A stretch of DNA of 64,000 nt from Haloarcula pellucida (GCF_014647235.1 NZ_BMOU01000004.1:379-64378); one strand, 5' to 3'; shown: positions 8,454-16,913, counted from the first letter of the stretch. Notes: a model not told the origin generated them from the letters alone. Made by a program: numbers and translations.

Positions 8454-8468
8454 GTAACTAGCAGTAAC
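8454..8468. promoter_or_regulatory. HxlR-type operator, distal site
   Basis: GTAAC-TAGCA-GTAAC, 49 nt upstream of the HxlR start. It agrees with the site at 5319-5335 at 13 of 17 positions when aligned in the reverse orientation. Confidence 0.55.
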
Positions 8469-8481
8469 TCGATTACGCCAC

Positions 8482-8496
8482 GTAACTATTAGTCAC
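8482..8496. promoter_or_regulatory. HxlR-type operator overlapping its own TATA box
   Basis: GTAAC-TATTA-GTCAC is an imperfect 15-bp palindrome. Its centre coincides with the TATA-like CTATTAG 25-31 nt before the HxlR ATG, the usual position for negative autoregulation in archaea. Confidence 0.55.
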
Positions 8497-8516
8497 TGGA
8501 GCGCAAACGACGGCGT

Positions 8517-8891
8517 ATGAGCGATACAACAGAGCAATTGGAAGTGTGGTGTGCCGGCGAGGACTGGTGCCCCATCACGACGACTGCGACGCTCATCGGC
8601 AAGAAGTGGCACCCGGTCATCGTCCACCGTCTCCTCGACAGCGGCCCCTCGGGGTTCAACGAACTCAAGGAGAACGTCGACGGCATCTCGTCGAAAGTGC
8701 TCTCGGACAGTCTCGAAGACTTACAGGAGAAGGGCCTCGTCGACCGAGAGGTCGTCAACGAGCAACCGTTCCGCGTCAACTACTCGCTGACCGAACGCGG
8801 CGCGTCGCTCGAACCGGTCATCACCGCGATGGCTCAGTGGGGCCAAGAGCACCTCCGAGAACCCGACAGCGAGGACGGCGGCATCCGCTGA
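8517..8891 (+). CDS. HxlR family winged-helix regulator
   Basis: The 124-residue protein has the HxlR/DUF24 winged helix: LIGKKWHPVIVHRLL (about 27-41), GFNELKENVDGISSKVLSDSL as recognition region, then the wing with LVDREVVNEQPFRVNYSLTERG. Two cysteines at positions 12 and 18 precede the DNA-binding domain. This arrangement resembles thiol-sensing members such as YodB that respond to quinones and aldehydes. Neighbours (ring-cleaving dioxygenase, CoA-disulfide-reductase-like enzyme, MFS exporter, SDR) fit an electrophile-response role. Two GTNAC-N5-GTNAC sites lie in its own promoter, suggesting autoregulation. The ligand is not known. Confidence 0.88.
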   Translation: MSDTTEQLEVWCAGEDWCPITTTATLIGKKWHPVIVHRLLDSGPSGFNELKENVDGISSKVLSDSLEDLQEKGLVDREVVNEQPFRVNYSLTERGASLEPVITAMAQWGQEHLREPDSEDGGIR

Positions 8892-8945
8892 GCGAGCGCT
8901 GTATCGGGCAGCATACAGCAAAAGCAACGGCGCACTCAGTCCGGG

Positions 8946-9131
8946 TTACTGCCAGTCTTCGAGGTCCAGCGACAGTTCGGCCTGTATCCACGCGCCCTCC
9001 GTCTCGGTGTCGTAGATTATCGCCTCGTCACCGGTGGTGACGTGTCGGTATCGGTCGTACGACTCCGTATCGGGCCCTGTGGTGGGGTATCTGTCGTCCG
9101 CGTCGTCGGTGTCAGTGGTGTTCGTAGCCAT
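8946..9131 (-). CDS. Small conserved haloarchaeal protein (DUF7331-like)
   Basis: A 61-residue acidic protein with a disordered N-terminal third (MATNTTDTDDADDRYPTT) followed by a short conserved core, SYDRYRHVTTGDEAIIYDTE, then WIQAELSLDLEDW. The core resembles small haloarchaeal proteins I associate with DUF7331; function unknown. It is convergent with the HxlR gene and divergent from the SDR gene. Confidence 0.7.
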   Translation of the reverse strand: MATNTTDTDDADDRYPTTGPDTESYDRYRHVTTGDEAIIYDTETEGAWIQAELSLDLEDWQ

Positions 9132-9184
9132 TGTCGTGGGAGGGGTTACTGTACACTACTACCTATTGTCTGGTTACGTAAAGT

Positions 9185-9201
9185 CGCTCGGTAACCGAGC
9201 G
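9185..9201. repeat. Perfect palindrome between the DUF7331-like and SDR genes
   Basis: CGCTCGG-TAA-CCGAGCG has 7-bp perfect arms. It lies in the divergent intergenic region, 84 nt before the SDR start, and is a candidate operator. Its GGTAACC centre recalls the HxlR sites but the arms differ. Confidence 0.45.
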
Positions 9202-9285
9202 ATTACCGGGTGTCCGTAGTCCCGCCTCGGACCGTGGTGGGGAGTTAATGTGCAGGGGGCCGACGTTCCGTTCGAGTGATACGAC

Positions 9286-10149
9286 GTGACTGACTCCGAG
9301 TTCGACCTCAGCGCGCCGGAACTGACCCACGAGGACTTCCTCGTGCTCGAGGACCCGTACTTCGAGGCGGATACCGTCGCCATCGTCACCGGCGCGGCCT
9401 CCGGTATCGGCCGCGCGACGGCGGTGGCGCTGGCCGCAAACGGCCTCACCGTGGTCGGAGCAGACATCGACCGGGCGGGACTGGACGAGACGGGCGACAT
9501 CGCCGAGGACTGTGGCGTCGACGGGACGTTCCACGGCGTCGAGACGGACCTCACGAACGACGACGACGTGGAAGCCGTCGTCGCGGCTGCCGCCGAGGAG
9601 GGTGACGTCCGCTTCGTCGCCAACATCGCCGGCATGCAACACATCGCGAGCATCCCGGAGTTCCCGATGGAGACGTACGACCGCCTGACGAACGTGATGC
9701 TCCGGTCGCCGTTCAAGATGGCGCAGGCCGCCATGCCACACGTCCGCGACACCGACGACGGCGTCGGCGCAATCGCCAATATGTCCTCGGTTCACGGCCA
9801 CTACGCGACGAAGGACAAGGCCGCCTACGTCACCGCGAAACACGGCCTCACCGGGCTGACGCGGGCCATCGCCGCCGAGGGCGACGGGACGCTCCGTGGG
9901 TTCTCGGTCAGCGTCGGCTACGTCCTGACCCCGCTGATGGTCGACCAAATCGAGGACACGGCCACAGAGCGGGGCATCTCCGAACAGGAAGTCATCGAGG
10001 ACGTGATGCTCGGACAGGCCCGCACGAAAGAGATGATGGCCCCGGCGGAGGTGGCCAACCTGTTCGTCTTCGGGTTTTCCAGCCACGCGAAACACCTAAA
10101 CGGCGGCGACCTGCTGTTCGACGGCGGCTACACCCACACGTACGAGTGA
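9286..10149 (+). CDS. SDR family oxidoreductase (3-hydroxybutyrate dehydrogenase-like)
   Basis: The 287-residue protein is a classical short-chain dehydrogenase. A 30-residue N-terminal extension precedes the cofactor motif VTGAASGIGRATAVALA (35-51). The catalytic serine is in NMSSVHGHYATK, followed by the Y-x-x-x-K pair in AYVTAKHGL at about 180-188. An acidic residue after beta-2 (GADIDRAGLD) predicts NAD preference. Overall it resembles D-3-hydroxybutyrate dehydrogenases. With BKACE nearby, which releases acetoacetate, a ketone-body step is possible but is inference. The start is GTG at 9286. Confidence 0.85.
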   Translation: MTDSEFDLSAPELTHEDFLVLEDPYFEADTVAIVTGAASGIGRATAVALAANGLTVVGADIDRAGLDETGDIAEDCGVDGTFHGVETDLTNDDDVEAVVAAAAEEGDVRFVANIAGMQHIASIPEFPMETYDRLTNVMLRSPFKMAQAAMPHVRDTDDGVGAIANMSSVHGHYATKDKAAYVTAKHGLTGLTRAIAAEGDGTLRGFSVSVGYVLTPLMVDQIEDTATERGISEQEVIEDVMLGQARTKEMMAPAEVANLFVFGFSSHAKHLNGGDLLFDGGYTHTYE

Positions 10150-10376
10150 CGGCGGAAGTGCCGCGTCGGCCGACGGCGGCGCGTTCAACGCGCTCGGGGT
10201 CCGGTCGCTCGTGTGCGTATCGACACACCCACGCACAAAACACCGACTGTGATCTGCCGACCGGTGGTGAGCGGATATCCTGTGAGTATCATGGTGAACG
10301 GCACCCTGATCAGCGTGTGTCGTCTATTACCAAGCAAATATGCCCATAGTTCCGACAGGGCATAGCCCGAGACACA

Positions 10377-10712
10377 ATGAATCAGCAGAGTCACTCGCCT
10401 ACCGTAGAGGAAGCGCTGCAAGCCGTACAGACTGGACGACGACGACAAGCCCTCCGCTATCTCGCGGGGAACGGTGACGGGCCAGTCGAAGTCGCTACTC
10501 TCGCCGACGCGCTCCGCAATTCGGCCGATAGCACGACGGCACCGCCCAGTAGAGAGAAAGAGCGCCTCGAAGTCACACTCCATCACGTCGACCTCCCGAA
10601 ACTGGACGAGATGGGCCTACTCGAATACGACAGGCAACACAGGACGGTCTCGTATCACGGTATCGACTCGGTCGAGGAGTTGCTGACGTTCATCGCGGAC
10701 ACGTTCGAGTGA
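10377..10712 (+). CDS. Small haloarchaeal winged-helix-like protein (DUF7344-like)
   Basis: The 111-residue protein has an N-terminal helix-rich segment (TVEEALQAVQTGRRRQALRY) followed by LHHVDLPKLDEMGLLEYD, the layout of the haloarchaeal DUF7344 HTH proteins thought to bind DNA. It ends in a short helix. It is likely a transcriptional regulator. It is convergent with the HalOD1 gene, 9 nt apart. A TTACC-rich AT stretch about 50 nt upstream may be the promoter. Confidence 0.75.
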   Translation: MNQQSHSPTVEEALQAVQTGRRRQALRYLAGNGDGPVEVATLADALRNSADSTTAPPSREKERLEVTLHHVDLPKLDEMGLLEYDRQHRTVSYHGIDSVEELLTFIADTFE

Positions 10713-10721
10713 GCGGTGGAC

Positions 10722-11009
10722 TTACTCCGTGGGACCGGTTCGCTGTTGGACGAACAGGTAGCCGTCGCTGTCGATGTGCACTCTCACGCCGGTGTAGTTG
10801 AACGACAACTGGATCGTCTCAGAGCGGTCACTAGTCAGGAGAGACTCCATAGCGTCCGGGTCGACGAAGTCGTTCAGGGGTGGGAGATCGCTCACCCGGG
10901 TACCGGTTTCGTCGGCGACAGCCGTCAGCAGTGACGTGATCAAGTCGGCGACAGAGTCCCACTCTGTACGCGCTGTGCTGTCGTCAGAATCTGGGTTGTC
11001 CTCGTACAT
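10722..11009 (-). CDS. Stand-alone HalOD1 output domain protein
   Basis: The 95-residue acidic protein carries the haloarchaeal HalOD1 output domain: SVADLITSLLTAVADETG (about 19-36), DLPPLNDFVDPDAMESLL, then the beta hairpin with IQLSFNYTGVRVHIDSDGYLFVQ. HalOD1 usually sits C-terminal to receiver domains. Here it is alone, as is common in haloarchaea. The role is probably in signal output, mechanism unknown. It shares domain type with the gene at 13098. Confidence 0.8.
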   Translation of the reverse strand: MYEDNPDSDDSTARTEWDSVADLITSLLTAVADETGTRVSDLPPLNDFVDPDAMESLLTSDRSETIQLSFNYTGVRVHIDSDGYLFVQQRTGPTE

Positions 11010-11676
11010 GGTGTCGAATCTCGTAGATTACAGCAGTACTCGGTAGTGAGAGTACGGTCATTGGCAGCGCGTAAATCAGTTTTGTGAGAGCGTGAGTGAC
11101 GGTCATTTGCGGTTCCCGTCGAGCGTCCGCGCGAACAGCATCCGGAGGACGACGGCCGGACCTCTGTGCTGTAACTCGTCGGCAGCGTGCGTAGACGCGC
11201 GTCCGTGGGGCATCGGCGACGCCGCTTACGCCTGGGCCGTTCCTTCCCCCAGTTCGACGAGAGCAACGAACGTCGGGGCTGCATAGGCACGCAGACCGAA
11301 GGGTCCGTAGCTGTTTGATCGCCTCGAAGTGTGTGGGCTCTGGGGTAATTCCTGCGACATATTGGCATCACTCGCCGCGCTAGACGGCGCTCCGTTCTCA
11401 GTCAGTACGACGCGTGGAAGTAGTGAGTTGGGACCCGACTAGGTCCACGCGCCGCCTCAATATCAATCCCGGACGTACATATTTGTGTTGTGATTAAGTG
11501 AGTGAATGAGCTTCGTCGCGGATTGTGGTAACCTATTGGATGCCAGACAATAACGGTTCGTCTCGGTCGTCGCGGAATCGGTCGAGAAATTCCGTCTTCG
11601 GAGCCCAAGCGTCTTTCCCATGGCGACTGAACTGCCACGTAGCCTCGGGACAGCCGTGGCGTAGGTTGGGACCCAC
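11010..11676. other. 667-base stretch with no supported gene
   Basis: Several open frames exist on both strands but all are rich in Arg/Ser/Cys with scattered codon choice, unlike neighbouring genes. The sequence from 11460 to 11550 is AT-rich. I see no repeats or RNA genes. It could be decayed coding sequence. Confidence 0.45.
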
Positions 11677-12492
11677 ATGAACGAGCTTACAGGCGACGAT
11701 CAAGCGATAGAACTGCTCCAGCAACTCGGCTTGAAAGAGTACGAAGCGAAGTCGTTCGTAGCGCTCTCGCGAGTATCCGCGGGCACTGCCAAAGACATCA
11801 GTGAGCGCTCGGAGGTACCACGGACACGCGTCTACGACGCCGTCCGCGTCTTAGAGTCGAAAGGGTTGGTGGAGATCCACCATTCGAATCCCCAGCAGTT
11901 CCGTGCCGTCTCCGTAGACGAGGCAGCCGACATTCTGCGCGACGAGTACCACGACCGGACCGAGTCACTCAGAGAGACGCTGAAAGCACTCGAACCGATC
12001 ACGACCGAACCGGAGCGAGACGTGACCCACGAAGTGTGGGCGCTGTCGGGGAATCGCACGATAACGGCCCGGACGGAGCAACTGGTCAGTGAGGCCGACG
12101 ACGAGGTAGTCCTGATTCTCGGCGACGAGACGATGTTCACCGAGAGCCTGCAGGACGCGCTCGAAGCGGCGGAACAGCGTGGCGTCACGATAATCGTCGG
12201 CGCGGCTATCGAAGAGCTACGGACGACAGTGCAGTCGGCACTCCCGGACGCCGAGGTGTTCGTCTCCGGGCTTTCGTGGCTCGCGTCGTCGGATCCCGAC
12301 GACCAGACGGACATCGAACGCCTCCTGCTGGTCGACCGCACCACCATCCTGATAAGCACTAGCTCGGGCCGGGAGGACGACGAGAAGGCCATCTTCGGGC
12401 GTGGGTTCGACAACGGCCTCGTGACGATCGTTCGCCGGTTGATGGCGACCGGCCTGTTACCCGTCGACGACCCGGGGTCGGAACGTCCCTGA
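11677..12492 (+). CDS. TrmB family transcriptional regulator
   Basis: The 271-residue protein starts with a TrmB winged helix: AIELLQQLGLKEYEAKSFVALS (about 9-30), KDISERSEVPRTRVYDAVRV (recognition helix), and KGLVEIHHSNPQQFRAVS. A dimerisation helix follows. The C-terminal part (about 115-255) has the phospholipase-D-like effector fold seen in sugar-sensing TrmB proteins, but the catalytic HKD motifs are absent. The effector and targets are unknown. It stands alone 60 nt before the CoA-binding protein gene. Confidence 0.85.
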   Translation: MNELTGDDQAIELLQQLGLKEYEAKSFVALSRVSAGTAKDISERSEVPRTRVYDAVRVLESKGLVEIHHSNPQQFRAVSVDEAADILRDEYHDRTESLRETLKALEPITTEPERDVTHEVWALSGNRTITARTEQLVSEADDEVVLILGDETMFTESLQDALEAAEQRGVTIIVGAAIEELRTTVQSALPDAEVFVSGLSWLASSDPDDQTDIERLLLVDRTTILISTSSGREDDEKAIFGRGFDNGLVTIVRRLMATGLLPVDDPGSERP

Positions 12493-12552
12493 TGGGCGTC
12501 ACCGCCGCGAGACGCCGTCCAGTTTTTAGCGCTAGAGGGTCTACGATCGGAT

Positions 12553-12963
12553 ATGCCGGTCACCGACGACGACGAACTCCGCGAGATACTGAGCCTGAAC
12601 CGCGTCGCTGTCGTTGGGTGTTCGACCACTCCCGGAAAGGACGCCCACGAGATACCGAAGTACCTCATAGACGAGGGATACGACGTCGTCCCGGTCAACC
12701 CGTTCGCCGACGAGATATTCGGGCGCGAGGCCTACGATTCGCTCGCCGACGTCCCCGGCGAGATAGACATCGTCGACGTGTTTCGCCCCAGTGAGGAGGT
12801 CAGTGACATCGTCGACGCCGTCCTCGAACGCGAGGACGTACAGGTCGTCTGGTTGCAACTGGGCATCCACGACGACGACGCCGTCGAGCGCGCCGAATCG
12901 GCGGGCCGCCGCGTGGTACAGGGCCGCTGTATGAAACCGACTCACCAACGGCTGCTCGGATAG
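12553..12963 (+). CDS. CoA-binding domain protein (YccU-like)
   Basis: The 136-residue protein is a single Rossmann-type CoA-binding domain: RVAVVGCSTTPGKDAHEIPK (about 17-36), YDVVPVNPFADEIFG, and the final GRRVVQGRCMKPTHQRL typical of the YccU group. It probably binds CoA or an acyl-CoA. It lacks the ATP-grasp partner found in acyl-CoA synthetases. Length and ends are normal. Confidence 0.85.
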   Translation: MPVTDDDELREILSLNRVAVVGCSTTPGKDAHEIPKYLIDEGYDVVPVNPFADEIFGREAYDSLADVPGEIDIVDVFRPSEEVSDIVDAVLEREDVQVVWLQLGIHDDDAVERAESAGRRVVQGRCMKPTHQRLLG

Positions 12964-13097
12964 CTATTCCGGTGCCAGAGCGCCCCTCAGGCCGCTGTAG
13001 CGTCTGTCTGTCCGAGTCGTCCGACGGCTCTTTCAGGCCGTGAAAACGCTAGGCACTTTTGATTAGGGAATCAGTCTAAGGACGAGTGGAATCGCAA

Positions 13098-13409
13098 ATG
13101 ACGAGCATCGAAGGATCAGATGGCGGGGTCGAAGCGATACCGCAGAACGTAGATGGAAAAGAACCGGTGCGCCACCACTTCGATTGGGACGATATCCCAC
13201 CGAGCGAGGCGGTGTGCCGGGCGATCGGCGTCGCGATGAACAGCCACCCGACCGACATCGGGCCGCTGTACGAGACGGCGGACCTCGAAGCGATGGACGG
13301 ACTGCTCCTGTCTGCCGACGGCGATATCGAACTCTCCTTCACGCACGAGGGCCTGCTGGTCGTCGTTCGTGGTACCGGCGAAATCGTCGTCGACCCGGTC
13401 GAGAACTGA
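13098..13409 (+). CDS. Second stand-alone HalOD1 output domain protein
   Basis: The 103-residue protein begins MTSIEGSDGGVEAIPQ. It has the HalOD1 features HFDWDDIPPSEAVCRAIGVA, PLYETADLEAMDGLL, and the hairpin DIELSFTHEGLLVVVRGTGE. A GTG four codons upstream (13086) is an alternative start; I prefer the ATG. It is paralogous in domain type to the protein at 10722. No receiver or kinase is adjacent. Confidence 0.78.
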   Translation: MTSIEGSDGGVEAIPQNVDGKEPVRHHFDWDDIPPSEAVCRAIGVAMNSHPTDIGPLYETADLEAMDGLLLSADGDIELSFTHEGLLVVVRGTGEIVVDPVEN

Positions 13410-13495
13410 GCGGGGTCGACAGAACTGTCTGCTCGCGGGGCGCGCCCGAACGGAACTCGTCTGACACCAGCGAGTGCAGACCGCTCGGGGCGCTC

Positions 13496-13702
13496 TCAGA
13501 GCGGGGCGAACCGGAGTGAGACACCTAGTGTAGCGCCGCAGACGGAAGCAGAGGTACCCACCGTTTTCCTCCGAGTTCCAGCCCGAAGGCGGGACGTCCA
13601 GAAGACGGTGGCGGGGGCGTCGTCGCCGAGCGTCAGCACGAACGCCGTCACCGCGACCGTCGCTACGAGTCCGTCGGTCCGGTTACGGGGCAGGTCCGCC
13701 AT
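13496..13702 (-). CDS. Small membrane-associated protein, possibly frameshifted
   Basis: The 68-residue frame begins MADLPRNRTDGLVATVAV and has one hydrophobic helix (LVATVAVTAFVLTLG) at about 12-26. After that the composition changes abruptly to Arg/Thr/Ser/Cys. A different frame reads AFGLELGGKRWVPLLP there. The C-terminal part may be out of frame through an indel. I chose the ATG at 13702 because upstream codons look uncoded. No family is recognised. Confidence 0.4.
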   Translation of the reverse strand: MADLPRNRTDGLVATVAVTAFVLTLGDDAPATVFWTSRLRAGTRRKTVGTSASVCGATLGVSLRFAPL

Positions 13703-13910
13703 CCCGCGTCGCCGTTCGAGCGTGTCGGCCGACAGCGTCACCGATCGTAACGTATCAGCTCGCCCCGGCTTAATTTCCCGATAACGCCCGCGAATCGGAG
13801 TTGCCGCGGCGTTGGCCGTATCGGGACGAAACGACGAAGGCGATCGTTCCGACACGGAAGCGGAAACGCGGTTGGTCCCGAACGGTCGGTATCGGAATCT
13901 TACCGCCCGG

Positions 13911-13919
13911 ATAAATATA
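13911..13919 (+). promoter_or_regulatory. TATA box for the PQQ-propeller gene
   Basis: ATAAATATA lies 32-40 nt before the ATG at 13951, in the otherwise GC-rich leader. Confidence 0.5.
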
Positions 13920-13950
13920 GAGACACTATCAGTACGGGGACCCGCCGCCT

Positions 13951-16134
13951 ATGTTTCGAAACGACAGACGTACGTTCCTGAAAGGAATCGGTCTCGCTGC
14001 GTGTGGTATCAGTCTCACCGCCGTCGGTAGCCGTACGACGACTGCCGCGACCGACGACGACGGTTGGCCGACCTTCCAGCACGACGCACGGAACACCGGG
14101 TCGGTAGCGTCAGGTCCCGGCGTCGAGTTCCCGAAAGTCGGGTCGTCGGTACGGACCGGGATATACACCGATTCACGGCCGGCCGTCGCCGACGGCGTCG
14201 CCTACTACGCGAGTGGGAGCGTCACTGCCACCGACCTCGAAACGGGCTCGGCGGTGTGGAGGACGCCGTTCTCGGCGGCCGACGCACCCATCGGTGAAGA
14301 CCTCGCGCCGACCGTCGCGGGCGACACGCTCGTCGTCAGCGGCGGCGGCGTCGTTACCGCACTCTCGCGGAGCGACGGCAGCGTCCGCTGGCAGTACGAG
14401 ACCGACTCGGTGGACAGTTCCTCGACGAAAGTCGTCGACGGCACCGTCTACGTCGCGTCGGACACTGGCTGGTGTCACGCCGTCTCGCTCGCCGACGGGA
14501 CCCGCGAGTGGGCGTTCGAGACGCCCGGCGACGTCCACACGTACAAGCTGTTCGGGGTTCCGGCGGTGGCCGACGGAACCGTCTTCATCTCCTCCTCGCA
14601 AGGGTTGTACGCCCTCGACGCGGCGACCGGTGAACAGCAGTGGACCGGGACCACGAGCGATTTCCCGCCCGTCGTCGGTGACGGGTCCGTCTACGTCGTA
14701 CGGGGCGAGAACGTTGCCGCGCTCGACCAAGCGACGGGCGAGGAACAGTGGCGGACGGACGCGGAGTACGACATCCGGTCGACGCCCGTCGTCGCCGACG
14801 GGCGGGTCTTCGTCCGCCGGTACCCGGACTCGGTACACGCCATCGACGCCGCCGACGGCACGGAGCTGTGGGAGGCCGAACCCGGCGAGGCCAACTACAT
14901 CCAACTGGCCGTCGCCGACGATACCCTGTACGTACCCACGGGGACCGACTTCTATCAACAACTCGTCGCGTTCGATACGGCCACCGGCGAGGAGCGATGG
15001 CGCCACTACCGGACGGAACTCGAAATCGCTGAACCGCTCGGCGTCTACCTCGCCGACGGGTCGCTGTACTTCTTTACCGGCGGAGACACGCTTCAGGAAC
15101 TCGTCGACGGCCCGCGGTCGTTCCGCTGGTCCTACGAGCTACGGACGTTCGACAGCGACGGCGACGAGTCGGAGTACGTCCCCGAGACGCCGCCGGTAGC
15201 GAGCCAGTACGGCGTCTACGTCAGCCATCAAACCTCGGAGGGGGGCCTCCTGCAGGCCATCGAGGACGACAAAGGCGGATACCGCTGGGCTGCCAGTTCC
15301 GACGGGACTCTCGGCGTCGGCGACACCGGCGTCTACGCCGTCGACGGGGACGACCTCACCGCCTACGACATCGTCGAGACGGACGGCCTCTTCGAAGGGG
15401 AGTCCGAGCGATGGACCAAGAGCCTCAAACCACTCACGACGGCCCCGTTAGCCGTCGAAGGAACCGTCTACGTCGGGAGCGGCGTCGACGGCGACGCTGC
15501 AGCGGTGTACGCCATCGACGCGGAGAGCGGCGAGACGCGCTGGACGTTCACTGGTTCTGGCTGTCCCCCGCTCGCGACAGTCACCGCCGGCCCGGCCAGT
15601 CTGGGCGACCGCGTCGTCGTCGGTACCGACAACCGCCTGTTCGCGCTCACGAAAGCGACCGGTAGCATCGTCTGGACCGACCTCGGAAAGGTCGAACACG
15701 CCGCGACCAACGACTCGCAGGCGTTCGCGGCCGGCGACAGCACCCTGAGAGCCGTCTCGGCCGAGGGTGACGACCAGTGGCGCTACGATGTCGCCGGGAG
15801 CGTCCAGGGCCTCGCGGCGGGCGACGACAGAGTCTACGTCCAAGTGATGGCCTCGGGCGGAGACCGCCTCGTCGCCGTCGACGCCGCGGACGGAACCGAA
15901 GTCTGGGAGTACACCGACCCGAACCTCGACGCCATCACGGCACCCAGCGCTACCGACAACGCGGTGTATCTCGGAAGCGGCCCGTCCGTACGTGCGCTGG
16001 ACCCGAGCGACGGCAGCGAGATTCGCGCCTACCGGACCGGCGAACGGGTCGTCCAGCCCCCAGCAGTCACCGACGGGAGCGTCTACGCTACCACCGAGGC
16101 CGCAGCGGTGACGGCCTTCGACCGAACGGAGTAA
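13951..16134 (+). CDS. Tat-exported PQQ-like beta-propeller protein
   Basis: The 727-residue protein starts with a twin-arginine signal (RRTFLKGIGLAACGISLTAV, residues 6-25), so it is folded before export. The mature part is a series of PQQ/quinoprotein-alcohol-dehydrogenase-like blades. Repeats such as YALDAATGEQQWTG, AALDQATGEEQWRT, HAIDAADGTELWEA and VAVDAADGTEVWEY recur about every 40-50 residues. More than one eight-bladed propeller would fit the length. No dehydrogenase catalytic domain or heme site is visible, so it is more likely a cell-surface binding or assembly propeller than an enzyme. It is monocistronic. Confidence 0.85.
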   Translation: MFRNDRRTFLKGIGLAACGISLTAVGSRTTTAATDDDGWPTFQHDARNTGSVASGPGVEFPKVGSSVRTGIYTDSRPAVADGVAYYASGSVTATDLETGSAVWRTPFSAADAPIGEDLAPTVAGDTLVVSGGGVVTALSRSDGSVRWQYETDSVDSSSTKVVDGTVYVASDTGWCHAVSLADGTREWAFETPGDVHTYKLFGVPAVADGTVFISSSQGLYALDAATGEQQWTGTTSDFPPVVGDGSVYVVRGENVAALDQATGEEQWRTDAEYDIRSTPVVADGRVFVRRYPDSVHAIDAADGTELWEAEPGEANYIQLAVADDTLYVPTGTDFYQQLVAFDTATGEERWRHYRTELEIAEPLGVYLADGSLYFFTGGDTLQELVDGPRSFRWSYELRTFDSDGDESEYVPETPPVASQYGVYVSHQTSEGGLLQAIEDDKGGYRWAASSDGTLGVGDTGVYAVDGDDLTAYDIVETDGLFEGESERWTKSLKPLTTAPLAVEGTVYVGSGVDGDAAAVYAIDAESGETRWTFTGSGCPPLATVTAGPASLGDRVVVGTDNRLFALTKATGSIVWTDLGKVEHAATNDSQAFAAGDSTLRAVSAEGDDQWRYDVAGSVQGLAAGDDRVYVQVMASGGDRLVAVDAADGTEVWEYTDPNLDAITAPSATDNAVYLGSGPSVRALDPSDGSEIRAYRTGERVVQPPAVTDGSVYATTEAAAVTAFDRTE

Positions 16135-16214
16135 CGCCCCGCGGTGGGGCCGCCAAGCCGTCGCCGGATAGCGGGAAGCCAACTGTTTTCCTCGCTGGCG
16201 ACCTGACCGGAGAC

Positions 16215-16448
16215 ATGGACGCCGAGGAAGTCGAGGCACTCATCGAGGCAGCGATTCCGGACGCAACGGCCACAGTCACCACGCCGCGGGACCCCGACGA
16301 CGACAAGCACTACGCCGTCGACGTGGTGTCGCCGGCCTTCGAAGGGAAGTCACTCGTCGACCAACACCAACTCGTCCACGACGCTCTCGGCGAGCATCTC
16401 ACGCGAGACATCCACGCCATCGAACTGACCACCTCGACGCCCGAGTGA
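16215..16448 (+). CDS. BolA family protein
   Basis: The 77-residue protein matches BolA: an N-terminal helix MDAEEVEALIEAAIPDATA, a central beta sheet, and the helix-turn FEGKSLVDQHQLVHDALGEHL with the conserved His residues. BolA proteins pair with monothiol glutaredoxins to bind or transfer [2Fe-2S] clusters. Exactly such a glutaredoxin gene follows 48 nt downstream on the same strand, strongly supporting the call. I took the ATG at 16215; the longer open frame upstream overlaps the previous gene. Confidence 0.85.
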   Translation: MDAEEVEALIEAAIPDATATVTTPRDPDDDKHYAVDVVSPAFEGKSLVDQHQLVHDALGEHLTRDIHAIELTTSTPE

Positions 16449-16496
16449 CCTGGCGACGGCGGTAGTCATTTCCCTCCCGACGTGTTACGGGGGCCC

Positions 16497-16835
16497 ATGA
16501 GCTTCGAACCCGAGGAACTCTCCCGCGAAGAGGTTCAGGAGAAGGTCGACGAGACCATCGAGAACAACGAGGTGGCCCTGTTCATGAAGGGCAACGAGAT
16601 GATGCCACAGTGTGGCTACTCCCGGAAGGCCATCGGTCTCATCAAGCAGTACCGCGAGGACGTGGCGACGGTGAACGTCCTGACAGCCACGGAGGCCTAC
16701 CGCGAGGCCCTCTCGGAGTACAGCGGTCGCGAGACGATTCCCCAGACGTTCGTCGACGGCGAGTTCGTCGGCGGCAGCGACATCCTCGAACAGTTAGACG
16801 AGAACGGCGACCTCGAAGCGACGCTGAACGCCTGA
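16497..16835 (+). CDS. Monothiol glutaredoxin (Grx4-type)
   Basis: The 112-residue protein has the CGYS active site in MMPQCGYSRKAI (about 36-47), the monothiol class that ligates a [2Fe-2S] cluster with glutathione or another thiol. The TVNVLTATEAYREALSEYSG and GRETIPQTFVDGEFVGGSDI segments carry the cis-proline and the glutathione-binding GG pattern. Haloarchaea use gamma-glutamylcysteine instead of glutathione, so that may be the partner here. With BolA next door it forms a probable Fe-S trafficking pair. The start ATG at 16497 was chosen over an upstream TTG. Confidence 0.88.
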   Translation: MSFEPEELSREEVQEKVDETIENNEVALFMKGNEMMPQCGYSRKAIGLIKQYREDVATVNVLTATEAYREALSEYSGRETIPQTFVDGEFVGGSDILEQLDENGDLEATLNA

Positions 16836-16913
16836 CCGTCGACCCCTTGGCTGTCGGCGTGCGCCTCGAAAAACGTCCAGAACAGTCGCGTCCGCGGTCG
16901 GTGTCGCCGGTCG

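Noticed and set aside
9140-9180. GTTAC-rich sequence upstream of the SDR considered as another HxlR site
   Set aside because: GTTACTGTACACTAC matches only one half-site; the second half has two mismatches of five.
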